A DNA stretch of 64,000 bases from assembly GCF_000090795.2 (NCBI RefSeq), contig NW_003546320.1, positions 232,120 to 296,119 of the forward strand. Reading direction: 5' to 3'. The notes beneath the pieces were generated by a model, which did no database searches, was not told the origin of the DNA, and worked only from the letters and a program-made list of their open reading frames with translations. This stretch comes from Amphimedon queenslandica. Lineage: Eukaryota; Porifera; Demospongiae; Haplosclerida; Niphatidae. Positions 10,886 to 22,619 of the stretch are shown piece by piece (the stretch's first letter is position 1; each line of letters starts with the position of its first letter). A program made the position numbers and the translations under genes.

Positions 10886-13016
10886 TTTAATTATCTTTGC
10901 CACCAATGCAATAGATTAAAGAATGACTTGGTTCATCAAATGAAATGTACAAGTCTAGAACTAAGTCCTTCAAAAGAAGTGAAGAGGTGTAGCGTGTCAT
11001 CACTATGTCCCCAGAAAGTCAGTTGAAGAGAACAAGGAATGTGAAGATGAGGACAGACAGTGAAGTACAGAAATTTAGGAAGTATGTAGATGATACAGAA
11101 CTTCAATTAGACAATGACAAGAATGAAGGGATGAGTCAAGTAGTATCTACTGTAGAGAGTAAAAGCTCAGAGGAACTTGCCAAGTTGTTTGAAGGAGACA
11201 GTCATAGTGTAGGAGAAAGAATGAGAGAAGTTTGGGCCACTGATAAGCGGGCAGTACATTTGGAGTTCAAGAATATCAAGACAATAACGATAAGTTTTGG
11301 AAATGTGTTTAATCAATATTATTTGTGATTTATTACTTCTATCTATTGGTTAAAGAAGAAATAGATGAAGTCTCATTACAATAAGAATAGGTATGTAAAT
11401 TGATACATGTATGTAACATTTAAAATTTCATTTGTTATAGCCTTAGCTGTTTTCTCTTGTAGCCCATCAGGGTTTGAGGCTCTTAAGTCTTTCAATATAT
11501 TGCAGCTTCCATGTCGCTCAACATTGCAATTGTACACAGGAGCTTTCTTACACCATCTGGGTGCAAGCAATGATTGTATTGCTGAACAGGTTTCTCAATT
11601 TCTAATTCATTGTGAGAAAATTAAGGCTGAAGGCAAGAAAGAGTCAAAGAAAGTTGCAGTGTTGATTTTTGATGAAGTTAAGCTATTAAATGTCTCATGT
11701 GGAATTGACAAAGTCAGGCACTGGATTGGATTGTGTATGACGCAGAAATGTCAATCTTCACTTGCCCACATTTACGAAGTCTTAAGTGACAAGAATAGTG
11801 TTCAACAAAGCTTGTATATTCTGCAATTTCTATGGAGAGGCCTAACAAGTATGCTTTTACAATCCTATGTGTCTATTGGTTTTATTTTATTCATTTCAGG
11901 TTCATTTGACATTGTTGGCCCTTATTTCACCTCGTCTGGCACTATCACTAGCAAATTTTTGTACTCATGTGTCTTGGAAACGATAAAGCTCTTTCAACTC
12001 CATTCCTTGAGAACTATGATAATCATTTGTGACGGAGCTTCAAGTAATGTAACCATGATAAAAGCAACTCATGGTTATATTAGGACATAACCAATATTTA
12101 AGAGGTACATGTATATATTCCCATTTTAATATACATATTTTACCTATTATTACTAAAGAAAAGGAGGATCCGTATGAAGTTTTTCCTCATATGTAGAATC
12201 CCTTTGACCCTCAAAATCTAATATACTGGCTAATATGTCCAATACATCAAGTATGCAAAATTGCATTGTCGTTTTATCATATAATATTACTTAAGAATAT
12301 GATAAATGCACTGCATTCATCCATAGATGGAGGTGCCAAGACATTCACTTTAAATAAATCAGTCTCAGTTTGATTGGAGTTCAATTACATGTATGTACAA
12401 TGATGAATGTGAACGAGTAAAGCAGGGTATGAGAAGAATGGTTCCCAAAATGAAGGAAGTATATTTCATACGAGACTCTTGAACTAACTGAACATAGCCC
12501 CTCCAAAGATAATGCAGGTTTTGCATGATTCAATATTTAAATTTTATTTACTGCTATATTTCATACTGCAAGAGCATGTCATGTGGGAAATATTTTACCC
12601 TATTGCAGAATCTACAGATGATAATGTACTACAGAGTGATAAGAAGACTCTAAAATACCTTAAAGCTTGCAACAAGATATTCAAAAGGGGTTTTTTGAGT
12701 CATGACAGATTTTCAGACATGAACAGTAATGTTTTGATGTCCATTGATGAAGGTTTTTACTTTTTTGTCGAGTGGAGTAACGAAATTGTACTGAATGGTA
12801 AATTTTTGAGTATTATTTTGAATAATGTGACTTGTGTATTACAGATCCAGACTTTGATCATTCAATTTCATTACAATGAAGCTTTTAGGCAAGGAAATGT
12901 ATCGTGATAATAGCCTTTGCTAAATATTTATGGTAATTAATAGCTTTTGACCTGCTCCAAATAGATGTTTATAGCCTCAAGTCTTTCTGTTGTTTTTTCT
13001 TCATACAATATCCTGG

Positions 13017-14010
13017 TAATAGATGGAACATGGCTTCGAGTGGTTTATCAGATATACACCGAAAATGATATTCATAATCCCGAGGGCGTAGCCCAAGGGA
13101 TTATGAATATCATTCTAGGTGTATATCTGATAAACCATGAAGAAGCCATGCTCCATATTTTTGTACTCATTGGAAGGCATAATGATGAATACCGTAAATC
13201 TTCTAAAAATTTAACACTCTAACTTCGTCAAATTAAATAATTTTTTATAAATTTTCACAATATTACCTTTAATTATTCGATTATGCAAAATTACTGGCTG
13301 AGTCATCTAATTTTGACATTGTCCTCTTATTTCGGCTCATGATTGACCACTTGCTTCAGTCTACTTTACCAAGCAGCTGAGACTTTGGAATGACCCTCCC
13401 TCCAATTTAGTCATTAAAAATTATTTAAAAGTAAAAGAACATTAACCTCTACTTTTTCAATATTACTGATTTTAAGGTGAATTTAATTTGCCAAATTTTT
13501 AGAAGATTTACTGTATTTAGGCTTACCTGTCACCATAAGATTGCTAGAAATTGTCCAGTAGTAGCAAAAATCATAAAATTACTTTTTCAAGCGGCGACGT
13601 CATTTTAATAGCCTTGGACGTGGTTAGCTTGTCAGTTTACAAAGGGCAATTCTTAATAATATGCATTGCTTTAGCAGGAAGTTTACATCATACTTTTTCT
13701 CCAATTTGAGACCCACAATAGCCTGATACAAAAGTCTGGATTATAAGCTCAGCTTGATTTTAAGGTTTTGAAGGGAGAGATTCCTTTGGGGGACTCTTCC
13801 TGATTTTTTTACAGGTGGACCTTTCAGGACAAAACTGTCCTGAGCAAAAGGTCAAAGTTCACGGGATCCCCTCTTTCCCTGGTGTATGAGGGATGAACGG
13901 ATACACCAAGGTGCATCAGATTTTTCCCTCATACACCAGGGAAAATCCGTGGTGTATCATATATATACCACAGCGTGGCACTTTCATCTTATGGCTTTCT
14001 ATGGTACAAG
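13017..14010. mobile_element. Palindrome-headed repeat, family B copy 1
   Basis: Non-coding repeat shared with 38624-39218. It begins GTAATAGATGGA and ends at GGTACAAG. Near its left end is a nearly perfect hairpin (13041-13137; 44-base arms, loop around GGGCGTAGCCC). Downstream blocks such as GAGACCCACAATAGCCTGAT and GTCAGGACAAAACTGTCCTG are common to both copies. This copy carries an extra Tc1-like MITE (13192-13513) and a second small inverted repeat, CCTGGTGTAT/ATACACCAGG (13878-13940). It interrupts the plus-strand transposase before its last exon. Confidence 0.85.
13190..13515. mobile_element. Tc1/mariner-type MITE with TA duplication
   Basis: A 322-base element (13192-13513) inside repeat family B. 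It starts CCGTAAATCTTCTAAAAATTT and ends in AAATTTTTAGAAGATTTACTG, giving terminal repeats of about 20 bases. TA flanks both sides (13190-13191 and 13514-13515). The sister copy of the host repeat has the uninterrupted site at 38797-38798, where GATGAATATTTAGGC carries a single TA. That is a true empty site and proves the boundaries. No coding capacity. Confidence 0.95.
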
Positions 14011-14260
14011 TTATTATCACCTTTACGTCTGTCTGGGTCAGCTATAGAGTCACTCTTCAGTAAGTACAAGCACAATGCAAATGGAAAACTTGATGCTGCT
14101 AATTATGCTACGGCTCATGCTGCTAACTTGATTCATCAGACTGTGTCTACCCATCATAATGGAAAGGGATACAGAGATAATCAACTATGATTAAAGTTGG
14201 TACCATTACAAAAGAAACAATAGGGACAAACAAAACAAAATTCAAATTAGTTAATAATTT

Positions 14261-15725
14261 CTATTTAACTTTTGTTTGCAAAGAAATATGATGCGTTAAT
14301 AGTGTATCTCTTGAATTTTGTTCCTTTGTTGTTGCATTACCCCTTTCATTAGCAAATTCCTTCCTTGTTGTAGACAGAAATATTTCAAACCTTATATTAC
14401 ATAGTTTACAAATAAACTCCCAGTAGACACTCTTTATTGCGTCTTCATATAGTGCCTCATCAAATCCAATCATTTGTTTCTGCAAAGTCTCTCTAAATAG
14501 CTCTAATAAAGTGTCTCTCTTCCCGATATGTGAATAAGCTACCTGAATAGAAATAGCAAAATTTTAAGAGGTACGATAATAACCTTAGTTTCACCATTGT
14601 ATCACCAAATTCCAAGAAGCACTCCTCATTTACGATTACTTTAACACACTGATCTACTTCTCTAATGAATGGTATAAAGTTTGTGTGTGGTGAATACATA
14701 TAGCCCCTGTCACTATTTCAAATAAATTGGCGTATTTGCCTTTTTTTAGTATTGACAGCATAAAGTATATCTATTTCCAATGATAATTGCTCTATTCTGC
14801 TCGATTCACATGATCTGATAAAGTTATACCTTGCATGATGCATATATGACAGAATAGCCCTCCAAAACGACAATAATTATCACTTTCGTCATATGGAATC
14901 TGTTGTACATTGCTCTCTGTTGTCGTCATTGTGTGTATATGCTTAAGTAAAAGTGAATGTATTAACAATGAGAATGTTAACGATTTTAAAACGTGCTGAA
15001 ATTGTTATCAGAAATTCTGTTACAGAATTTGAGCGATGTTGAACAAAGCTTCTCTGCTGAATTATTCACATTTGTAACTACATCAGTAGGAACACTTTGT
15101 GGCAATAAGGAAATGCTACATTGGGTTCGTCAATCAATCTGAAATCTCAAATACTTCTTTCCTTTGTTTTGTTCGTATAAGTCGGCATAAAGTTGAACAT
15201 GATGAACAAGTAATGATTGTATGAGTGTACTCTCAGCCAAAAACTTATGAAGGTGTACTTTACTTAAAGTCGACTCGCCATGTAGTTTTTGTATAATTTC
15301 TGCTTTGAGTTGACATTTATTTAGAGCTTTAATAGATTTTATAATATCTGTCTTAACAATCTACTGTTTGATGCAGCTGCAGAAGAGGACGTAGGCTGAT
15401 CTTGGCTGCTAGTAGTAGTCTTTTGTACCTTCAACCTTGAATTCATACTTTTCTTCTACTGTCTTCTTCCAGGTTCTTCCACTTGTTTCTGGTCAAAATC
15501 ATCACTAGCAGGCTCTCTCCTTAAGGTGCTTCATTGCCTTTTCTGTCATGCTATGCTTAACCTTGTTCTGACACTGCTACCTCTTATTACAAACTCTCTC
15601 CTTATCACAGGAATTCTGTAAATTTGAGTCATTAAAATGCTTCTCCTTAGTTGTCAAGCGAGAACTCTAAGTACAGTCACTAGTTTATCATCAGGATTGC
15701 TTTCAGCTGAACTTGAGTCATCCAT
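14261..15725 (-). pseudogene. Unknown ORF convergent to the transposase; candidate accessory gene
   Basis: A decayed minus-strand gene of perhaps 450 codons that ends 70 bases from the end of the plus-strand transposase. A plausible start at 15725 gives MDDSSSAESNPDDKLVTV. A clear middle block reads IQKLHGESTLSKVHLHKFLA then LIQSLLVHHVQLYADLYEQN (about 15310-15170). Next come TTTESNVQQIPYDESDNYCRFGG (from 14923), HTNFIPFIREVDQCVKVIVN (14686-14620) and KQMIGFDEALYEDAIKSVYW followed by CKLCNIRFEIF (14480-14400). Frames change several times and stops separate the blocks. The protein is rich in Leu, Lys and Glu, with no domain I can name. I know similar sponge-type sequences only as uncharacterised proteins. 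Position suggests it could belong to the same transposon; that is inference. Confidence 0.5.
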
Positions 15726-16926
15726 GCTTAGGTTCTGTCCATTAAGCCAGCATTATTACAAGCATAATGTGTAATAATTTTATTGAGCATAGAGTAGCTT
15801 AGGTATAATATGGACAGTGGTAGTATACTGACACTTAAGTTTAAAGTACCATAAAAATTTTTAACATTTGAGTAGAAACCCATTTTTTTCTGCTGGGTAG
15901 AGCTCTCCATCTGCAATAGCTATAACCAATTTCAGCATGTTTGCAATTGCTATTCTATGTTATATTTGACTGCAAATGATTATGGTTGATTGCTAAGTCC
16001 AAACAATCCAATGTCTCTTAAAATACAAAAACTTCAACAGCTTGAAACTGCTGACTGAAAGTTTTTAATATGCAAACATCGTTGTTTAAGAGCAAATACA
16101 CCTTGGTAATGGAGTCAGTTACCGGACAGTGATAATCACACAGTAACAACAAACACAAGGGGGTAGTGGAAGACTATAGACTTAGAAAAGGCTATAGAGA
16201 CAGCCTGTGATGAAAAATCTCTGTTACTGCTAGAGAAAATACTTGGTTCCAAAGAGCTCCACCGAAATACATGCATGACGACTCCAGCTTTAAATTTAAG
16301 CAAGTTTCAGCAAGGCTTGGTCCATCACCTATATATAAAAAGAATGAATTAGTGAGTGGATTATCTGAATAATTAAAATAGGGTATCAGATAGCCTCGCT
16401 GTTTAGGACAAAAGGCCGAACAGTTTCCAACAATATTCCTGAAAAAAGAATGGTGGCATGTATTTTACTGAGAAACCCAGAGATAAGCCTATGTATTCCC
16501 AAGCACTTTAAAGTTTGTAGAGGAATGAAAAAGGATGTTGATTTTATTTGCTGCATGTGCACAACCTGGTTTTTGTGGACTACAAATAGGCACACCCCAT
16601 TTTGAACAGTACAGTTGCATTTACACACATATCCAGTCAACAAATATTAAATTTCATCCTTACTATCATTGCTATTTAGTTTATTACTGAGTTACCTCAG
16701 AAAAGTCATTAGGTCCTTTACAAGGCCGATTTGTCACTCTCCGGAGACTGCCTCACCTGTCCGCTAACTAACTCACCACCCAGTAGCCTTAAAAAATTTC
16801 TAAAATCCACAGGGCAAGAATTTCTGAAAATCCTTCATGGATAGAATCTGGTAGACGCATTGCTTTCCAAAGGACACCTCATCCAGACCAAGGAATCGTG
16901 AGAAGTGAGACCCTTCCAAACATTAA
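15726..16926. other. No recognised gene
   Basis: Contains short open frames on both strands (for example minus 16643-16386, 85 codons, Cys-rich start) that match nothing I recognise and have no supporting structure. No repeats or hairpins of note. Confidence 0.35.
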
Positions 16927-17232
16927 GTGTCCGTAAACTACATCCGTTACTCTGATTCCCTGAATGTTACAGGAAATTACGGAATAAAGGGAAGAATTGC
17001 TGCAGGTGATGATGATGCTGAACTAGAAATATTGAATTTGAATGAACAGAATGATTCTGAGACTAACAGCAGCTGTGGGTCTGCAATAAAGTTTTCTTCT
17101 ATACTATGTCTATGGACTGAAATAAAAGCAGCTGCATTGGAATTTGAAAAATGTAGCTACGTCACTATAACGCATTATAATGATATTCATAGAGATATGG
17201 CAGCTATTTTGGCTGTACTGTTTCACTCTTAA
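16927..17232 (+). CDS. Small unknown ORF
   Basis: 101-codon open frame. It has an acidic, Asn/Glu-rich middle (DDDAELEILNLNEQNDSETN) and a C-terminal part with YVTITHYNDIHRDMAA. The frame is open upstream of the first ATG only for a short way. No domain recognised. It lies about 550 bases upstream of a decayed hAT gene on the same strand and could be a remnant exon, but this is not supported by clear splice sites. Confidence 0.25.
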   Translation: MSVNYIRYSDSLNVTGNYGIKGRIAAGDDDAELEILNLNEQNDSETNSSCGSAIKFSSILCLWTEIKAAALEFEKCSYVTITHYNDIHRDMAAILAVLFHS

Positions 17233-17779
17233 AACAGTACTGTTCTTTCTAATAAGCAGTACAATAGCTCCTGGAGGCAACTAGTCTTTAAAAGCCATCA
17301 TTATCAGAAAATCTTGCTCTGTTATCTTTTAGAAGAAGAATTATCAGTTTGGCGCTTAACTACATGTGCTTATGTAAACTATGACATCATAAAACGTCAT
17401 GGCAGTTAGCTTTGGTATACCATTGGGTTTATTGGGAGAACCCAGTTTTTCAGGGTTCCCAAGGGCTGAGAGACCCAAAACCTGAAACCCTGAAGTGGCA
17501 TTGGGCGACTAAGAACCTGTGAAAGTCTCATCCTTATCTCACATTCCTATAAAAAGTTATTCCAGTTTTTCCTGTCCAAACTCAGTGGACATAGTATAGT
17601 AGTGCTGTTACTTCCATATTAGATATATTACAATCACCTAAACATTCTGAACTGGCAAGAAACCAATAAAAATGGCGTTGTAAAGTGAAGAAGAGTAAAG
17701 ACTCATTCATTATTGTCGGAACCAAAAAGTGTATCTCCTCAAAAATAAAAAGCAGTTTCCTAATGAAAATTTGTATATC

Positions 17780-19365
17780 CCAAAAAGCTATTCTGTGAAG
17801 CTTTTAAGGAGAAAGTTAGTTTGAAATGTAGCGTACAAAATTATGTGAAGTATGAAAACATAGGAAGAGTAAGGAGGCTCTGACACAAGGGAAAAAGATA
17901 TTGCTGTATCATTGAAGGAACATAATGTAACACATTTAAAGGGTGAAACACTACCTGAGCAACAGCAAGTTTTCCGAGTCAAAGTCATCACTGCGTTTTA
18001 ACAGCAGCGGTCCCATTAAACAAGCTTTTATATTTTAAAGAAGTAATTGAAGAAGGGTGCTATAGGCTAACGGATAGGAGAAACATGTTTGATTTTGTTC
18101 CATTTATATTAAAAACAAGCAAATTCAGGAAGAAATAAAGAATAAAGATGTTTCCGTCATTTTCGATGGAACTTTACAAGTAGGCGAGGCTCTAGCTATC
18201 GTTTGGCAACGTCTTGTGCATCTTGAAATGTTCGGCAAAAGACTCTGTGGAGAAAAGATTGCTAGAGAGTAATTTCTTGTCTCTCAATTACGTATAGTAT
18301 TGGTACAGAGCATGTTATTGGTGCTATGAGAGATAGAACATCTTAAAATAATGTGGCAATGGCTACTATGAAAGTACTTTACCCTTTTACATTTGACATA
18401 GGGTGCTACTCACATACCTTAGATAGAGTAGGAGAGCATTTTAAACCTACACTCATGATGAATTTGTTTCACTTTGAATCAGTTTATATTCTCAAAGTCC
18501 CAAAATGAGGCTCGTTGAAGGAACAGACAAGCAGGTCTATCGCATGTTATTCAGCAACTCTGTGGTGGAGTCGGTATGAAGTTATTGATGAGTTACTGAT
18601 TCAGTTTGGAGATGTGGAACTATTCTTAGCAAAGGAAGATCTTGGATCTAACAATACTCAAAAAAAGCTGCTAACATTGCTTAAAGATTCACATTACCTC
18701 AACTCGAATTAGCTGCTGTTGTAGACTGGGTATTCACTTTGTTAAAGCCACATATGCTTTAGGAGATGTTTTAGCAGTGAATTGTTTTGACATCGTTGAA
18801 ACTGTTCGAGCTGCCATACGCACTGCAAATATTCCAAATGTCAAAGCATGTCTTTGAAGGCTATGCACTGGTGATCAGAATGCAAAAGTAGAAAAAAGCT
18901 AATTGACTATGCTAATGGCTGTATGAGCCTTGTATACAGTACTTCAAAACATCACTCTCATCTAATCTCTCTTGTACATATGCTTTGTGCAAAGAAGCAA
19001 GACTTTTCTCTCCTCACATTGTGAAAATGATTCAACAACATGCAACGGCTGTGGATAAACTATTTTTTTCCTTTTTGAGTTCAAAGGCAGTATTAGACAA
19101 GTTGAAGGAGGAGCTTCAAGGTTACATTGTGAAATCATCTGAGAGAGATAGTAGTATTACCTGATTGGACTGGTGGAAGTCAAATGAAAGCAGCCTCCCT
19201 GCTTGGTCTACTGCTGCTCGCAAAGTCTTCTCTCTACAACCATCATCGGCAGCATCCGAATGGGATTTTTCGTTGATAAATTCATCATTTAATGACCAGC
19301 AACATTTATTTCTTTCAAGATTTTGTAGAAGCTTCATCATTACTTCATTATAATTGTAAACATAA
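17780..19365 (+). pseudogene. hAT transposase pseudogene, copy 1
   Basis: Degenerate hAT-superfamily transposase. Recognisable pieces in order: LPEQQQVFRVKVITAF (17955), FKEVIEEGCYRLTDRRNMFD (18035), VSVIFDGTLQVGEALAIV (18150-18200, first catalytic-type Asp), GAMRDRTS (18321), FDIGCYSHTLDRVGEHFKPT (18390-18450), ACYSATLWWSRYEVIDELLI (18540), then DWWKSNESSLPAWSTAARKV and LQPSSAASE (19165-19260), the C-terminal hAT dimerisation domain. The frame is broken many times. The gene at 30819-32724 is a second copy of the same family with complementary gaps. No terminal repeats could be fixed. Confidence 0.8.
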
Positions 19366-19589
19366 CAATGATTGTTACTTCAGTTTTTAATAGACTCAAA
19401 ATTACAATAATAAAATTATTTCAAATGTATTGTTATATAAGTAATGTAAGGGCATTTAGTGGGAATAATGAATGATTTAGTGGGAATAATGGTATGAAAT
19501 ATTGAGCAATGCTGGAAAGAATTTTTGCTGATGAGTAAAGCATAATGTCCTCGAGCCTATCCATGCTGCTTCCATGTGCTTGTCATAAC

Positions 19590-19800
19590 TAACCATGCCA
19601 GTAAAAGTAATGACTCGTGACACGGCTAAGTACAAAAATAATTACTATTCAAGAGAAAAATTAACACTTTTTGTACTAATAAAAGAATGTGGGAGCAGCA
19701 CGGATTGTAACATCTAGCAGTTACACCGACATACAGTTGGTGTACATAGGACTGTTGGACACTCTCCCCTCCCTATTATGTACTCTTGTTGATAGGCTGA
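19590..19800. repeat. Uninterrupted copy of the repeat split by the ZMYM1-type hAT
   Basis: About 210 bases matching, in reverse orientation, 9135-9043 joined to 6332-6214. At the join the sequence reads TTGTACTAATAAAAGAATG, where the related copy carries 2.7 kb of hAT element. It thus serves as a related empty site. It has no coding content. Confidence 0.85.
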
Positions 19801-20234
19801 GATAAATTTTCAAAAGTAGAACCCAATACAAATAATGCCTTTGACTCTTGCCCAATAGCACACTCAGCCAAATAGATCTATTATCACATTCAGTTAGGCA
19901 GCAGCAGAAGAAACTTAAGGCTGCAATGGCACTGCATTGTGAATCCCGAGAGCACCCAAGCTAACTAGCAAGGACTCACTATTAATGTCTTGATATTAAT
20001 GATGGAACTAAGGAGGGACCAAAAAAAGCATCATATTCTTTGAATATAGGCGACAAAAATGCGGGAGTTCAAAGTGAAAAGGTGTGGTTCGGAATAGTAG
20101 AGGTGTATCTAACAGAAGGAATGCATCTTTTGAATTAACATACTGTAGTAAAGATAGTCTATTCTTATGTGCTGTAGAAGCTGAATTAATATTCCCAATA
20201 GAAGACCCATGAAGACTTGCCTATTTGGGTGAAA
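19801..20234. other. No gene seen
   Basis: Stops in all frames; no repeat or hairpin recognised. Confidence 0.4.
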
Positions 20235-20584
20235 TACCATATAGCGGGTTATTTTCGGTGGTTGAAAATTTCGACTGAAACCAGAAATGGCTTTAGAATA
20301 AAAATTCGTTGGTTTTATTTTCGACTAGACAAAAATAATTGATCTTATGTCTTCACTAGCATCTGTAGGACTGATAGCATTAGAAAGAGGTCCCCTGGTC
20401 CTGTAGGATCTGGAAGAGATTCTTTAGAAGGTGAACGCCGTTTTCAAGGCCATCCATGCTTGTTATCATGTTATTAATAATTTATTATGATCACGCCTAT
20501 CTTCAAAATTAATTTTCGTTCAAAATTAATAGCAACGAAACAGATGAAAATAAGCACCGGTCGAAAATTACCCGCTATACGGTA
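20235..20584. mobile_element. Tc1/mariner-like MITE
   Basis: A 346-base element, 20237-20582, with ends CCATATAGCGGGTTATTTTCG and CGAAAATTACCCGCTATACGG (20 of about 22 bases complementary), flanked by TA on each side. No coding capacity. The family assignment rests on the TA target and the terminal repeats. Confidence 0.85.
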
Positions 20585-20631
20585 ATTAGAGCCCCAGGCT
20601 AACAACTTCTTGGGTCATGTATATTTATTAC

Positions 20632-20965
20632 ATAGGCAGTAGCCTATATGTTGCATTCAGGTATATTTTTTAGGATGGCGGCTGTTTTTATGATTTTCAA
20701 ACACTTAAACCTTTTATCTTATGTTGTACAGCTTTATAAATGGCGTAAATGAGCTGTCCTTCCCTGAGCAATTCTCCTGGTACCAGAGGACTGTAGGCAG
20801 TGGGAGCATTATGGAGAATAGGCCCAAATTCAAATTTCGGCACAATTCTTCTGACTTTTTATTCTTTTATGTTTCTTCTATCAGCACAGCAAATCTTTTC
20901 AGCCAAAGAACTGCTTAAGTTAGCTTTCGCATCATTCCTTTGTGCTTGGGTCAAGGACTAGACAA
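20632..20965 (+). repeat. Dispersed repeat family C, copy 1
   Basis: About 330 bases alignable with 54178-54525. Shared landmarks include TAGCCTATATGT at the left, GATTTATAAATGGC-like text, TTCTCCTGGTACC, AGGCCCAAATTCAAATTTC and GTCAAGGACTA at the right. Identity is moderate, with small gaps. No reading frame is conserved between copies, so it is probably a non-coding transposon relic. Confidence 0.8.
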
Positions 20966-21159
20966 GTGGCTTCAAACAGAAGCAAAGACAAAGAAATAAA
21001 ATGGAAGACAAAATCAAGGTGCAATCAACACTTGGCTTTGTGGTTTGATGCCATTTTAATTTATAAACACGTGATTGGCATGAAAGAATTAACCTAACCA
21101 CAGACAGAATGTAATAAGAAAGAAGAATGAAAACAAGTCAGCAAAGAAACATATGGGAA

Positions 21160-21430
21160 AATAGTAAATTGGATTGGGAAAAAAGTACGGAAACAAGAGG
21201 GTAGACTACTTGCAAACTGGTGTGGTTAAATATCCTATGCCACTACTTATTACCCAAAATCACAGCAATTATCAACACAGCTAATTATGATGGCACTATG
21301 AAGCCTTTATCTTTCATGCAGTGTTGTAGGATATCTTACCACACCAGTTTGCAATTAGTCTACCCACTTGTTTCCTTACTTTTTTTCTAATTTAATCCTG
21401 CTATTTTTCAATTTTTTAATGTTTTTCCAT
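21160..21430. mobile_element. Inverted-repeat element
   Basis: Arms of about 90 bases (21160-21245 and 21320-21425) are reverse complements, with landmarks GGAAACAAGAGGGTAGACTA and GCAAACTGGTGTGGT. They surround a centre of about 75 bases. MITE-like; no target duplication found. Confidence 0.75.
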
Positions 21431-21479
21431 TTACTTGTTATCCTTTGGATTTAAATAATTTCTGACTTAGTAGGATTGA

Positions 21480-21620
21480 AACAAAATCCACATCGCTTCT
21501 GTTTACCAAAAGGTCACTGACAAGAGATTAAAAGGTCACTGACAAGAGATGCCCCAGAATAAAGATGGTGATGAATAAAATTAAAAAACCAAAGAATAGA
21601 GTTAAAAGAATAGAGTTAAA
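21480..21620. repeat. Short tandem duplications
   Basis: AAAAGGTCACTGACAAGAGAT occurs twice in a row (about 21508-21550), and AGAGTTAAAAGAAT is repeated near 21596-21625. These are small slippage-type repeats with no coding role. Confidence 0.8.
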
Positions 21621-21861
21621 AGAATAGTTATGAAAAGCTAATGAGGTATCCTTCTGTGGCATTGTAAATAGAAACAAATGAGCAGAATGAACAGTGGCCA
21701 CATTGCCACCTCTAACACCAAAACCAATCTGATGAGGAGAGAATCATTGCAGGCTGACATTTACAGCTGCATGAAATTTTAGCCCCAAATGACGAAGAAT
21801 ACAACCCACAGCAATTGGTTTTATCCCTTCATTACTCTTTTTAAGTGCTGTTAATCTTGCT

Positions 21862-22301
21862 CCAAATAAAAATGGCGTATTGTCTTACCCTCTACAACTA
21901 TAGAGGAAAATATTGCAAAAGAAGAAAAAGATGAGATTAACTTTGGCACCAAAGACACTGACGAAGGTGTATCTTTTAAATTCAGTGGCTTTAATTTATC
22001 TGGACTTCTGAAAAATCCACAAGATTTAATTAGCCAAAGCTACATGACTTGTATACTAAAAGATCAGTAACAAAAAACTGGAGGAATTAAAAGAGATAGA
22101 TGCTTGGCTGGAAGAGCTTTATAAGTACTCTGTGAAAGAAGTTACAGCAGTATCCGAACAAACGGCACCCCAAAAGTCCCCTAAAAGTCCCCTTACCTCT
22201 GAAGAACATTTAAAAAGCTGGCAAAAGTGTGTTAGGTTTCTTAAAAATCTTAAAAATTTAAACACTGTGAAGGCTCATCACTACTCTCTAGGTCACTGTT
22301 A
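21862..22301 (+). pseudogene. Unknown protein fragment
   Basis: Two adjoining open stretches without an ATG. The first includes KDTDEGVSFKFSGFNLSGLL (about 21950-22010) and stops near 22069. The second (22076-22301) reads LEELKEIDAWLEELYKYSVK and LTSEEHLKSWQKCVRFLKNL before a stop. The composition is that of a real helical protein, not of random AT-rich sequence. No domain is recognised. A decayed transposon or host exon is equally possible. Confidence 0.35.
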
Positions 22302-22439
22302 ATAACAATAGCAAAAGTCTTCTTTCCACTTCTTGGTAAATGTGAACAATTATTAGGAGAAAAAGTAAAGTAACCCACAATGGTACTGTGTTGTCCTTCA
22401 CCACATTAAGCAGGGCTGAGAATTATTCAGCCGCTAAAC

Positions 22440-22516
22440 AAGATGCTTTTTGAATCCTTCCGATAGTTGGGACTAACAATAAGATGCTTTTTGAATCCTT
22501 CCGATAGTTGGGACTC
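22440..22516. repeat. 40-base tandem duplication
   Basis: AAGATGCTTTTTGAATCCTT followed by CCGATAGTTGGGACT occurs at 22441-22475 and again at 22481-22515 without change. Recent duplication in non-coding DNA. Confidence 0.9.
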
Positions 22517-22619
22517 TTGTAAGAAGATATAGTGAATGACAGACGAATGCTGAACAATTGAGGTGAATTGGAAGGGAATGGAGTTGCATTATGTGTAATT
22601 TCAGGAGAAGGCATGCTGT

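Larger units (their letters stand above)
9136..14190 (+). pseudogene. RNase H-like transposase, plus-strand copy (P-element/THAP9-like?)
   Basis: The more complete copy of the transposase also present at 1895-5400. Blocks in order: a decayed Cys-containing N-terminus (9300-9600, FKFCPGIAEATY); ESKSSEELAKLFEGDSHSVG (11152-11211); LPCRSTLQLYTGAFLHHLGA and LIFDEVK (11507-11690); DIVGPYFTSSGTITSKFLYSC then CDGASSNVTMIKA after an intron of about 50 bases (GTATGC...TTTCAG, 11849-11899); FDPQNLIYWLIC and SSIDGGAKTFTLNKS (12205-12360); KTLKYLKACNKIFKRGFLSH (12645-12700); LRLSGSAIESLFSKYKHNA and HHNGKGYRD near the end. Stops and frame changes occur at 9290, 9475, 12380 and 12480. Two elements are inserted: 10575-10885 and 13017-14010. 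The C-terminal LSGSAIESLF block resembles the last acidic motif region of P-element transposases, which is why that superfamily is suggested; this is inference. Confidence 0.65.

Noticed and set aside
16386-16643. 85-codon minus-strand frame with a Cys-rich start
   Set aside because: No zinc-finger spacing, no homologous block elsewhere in the window, and no splice or promoter support.
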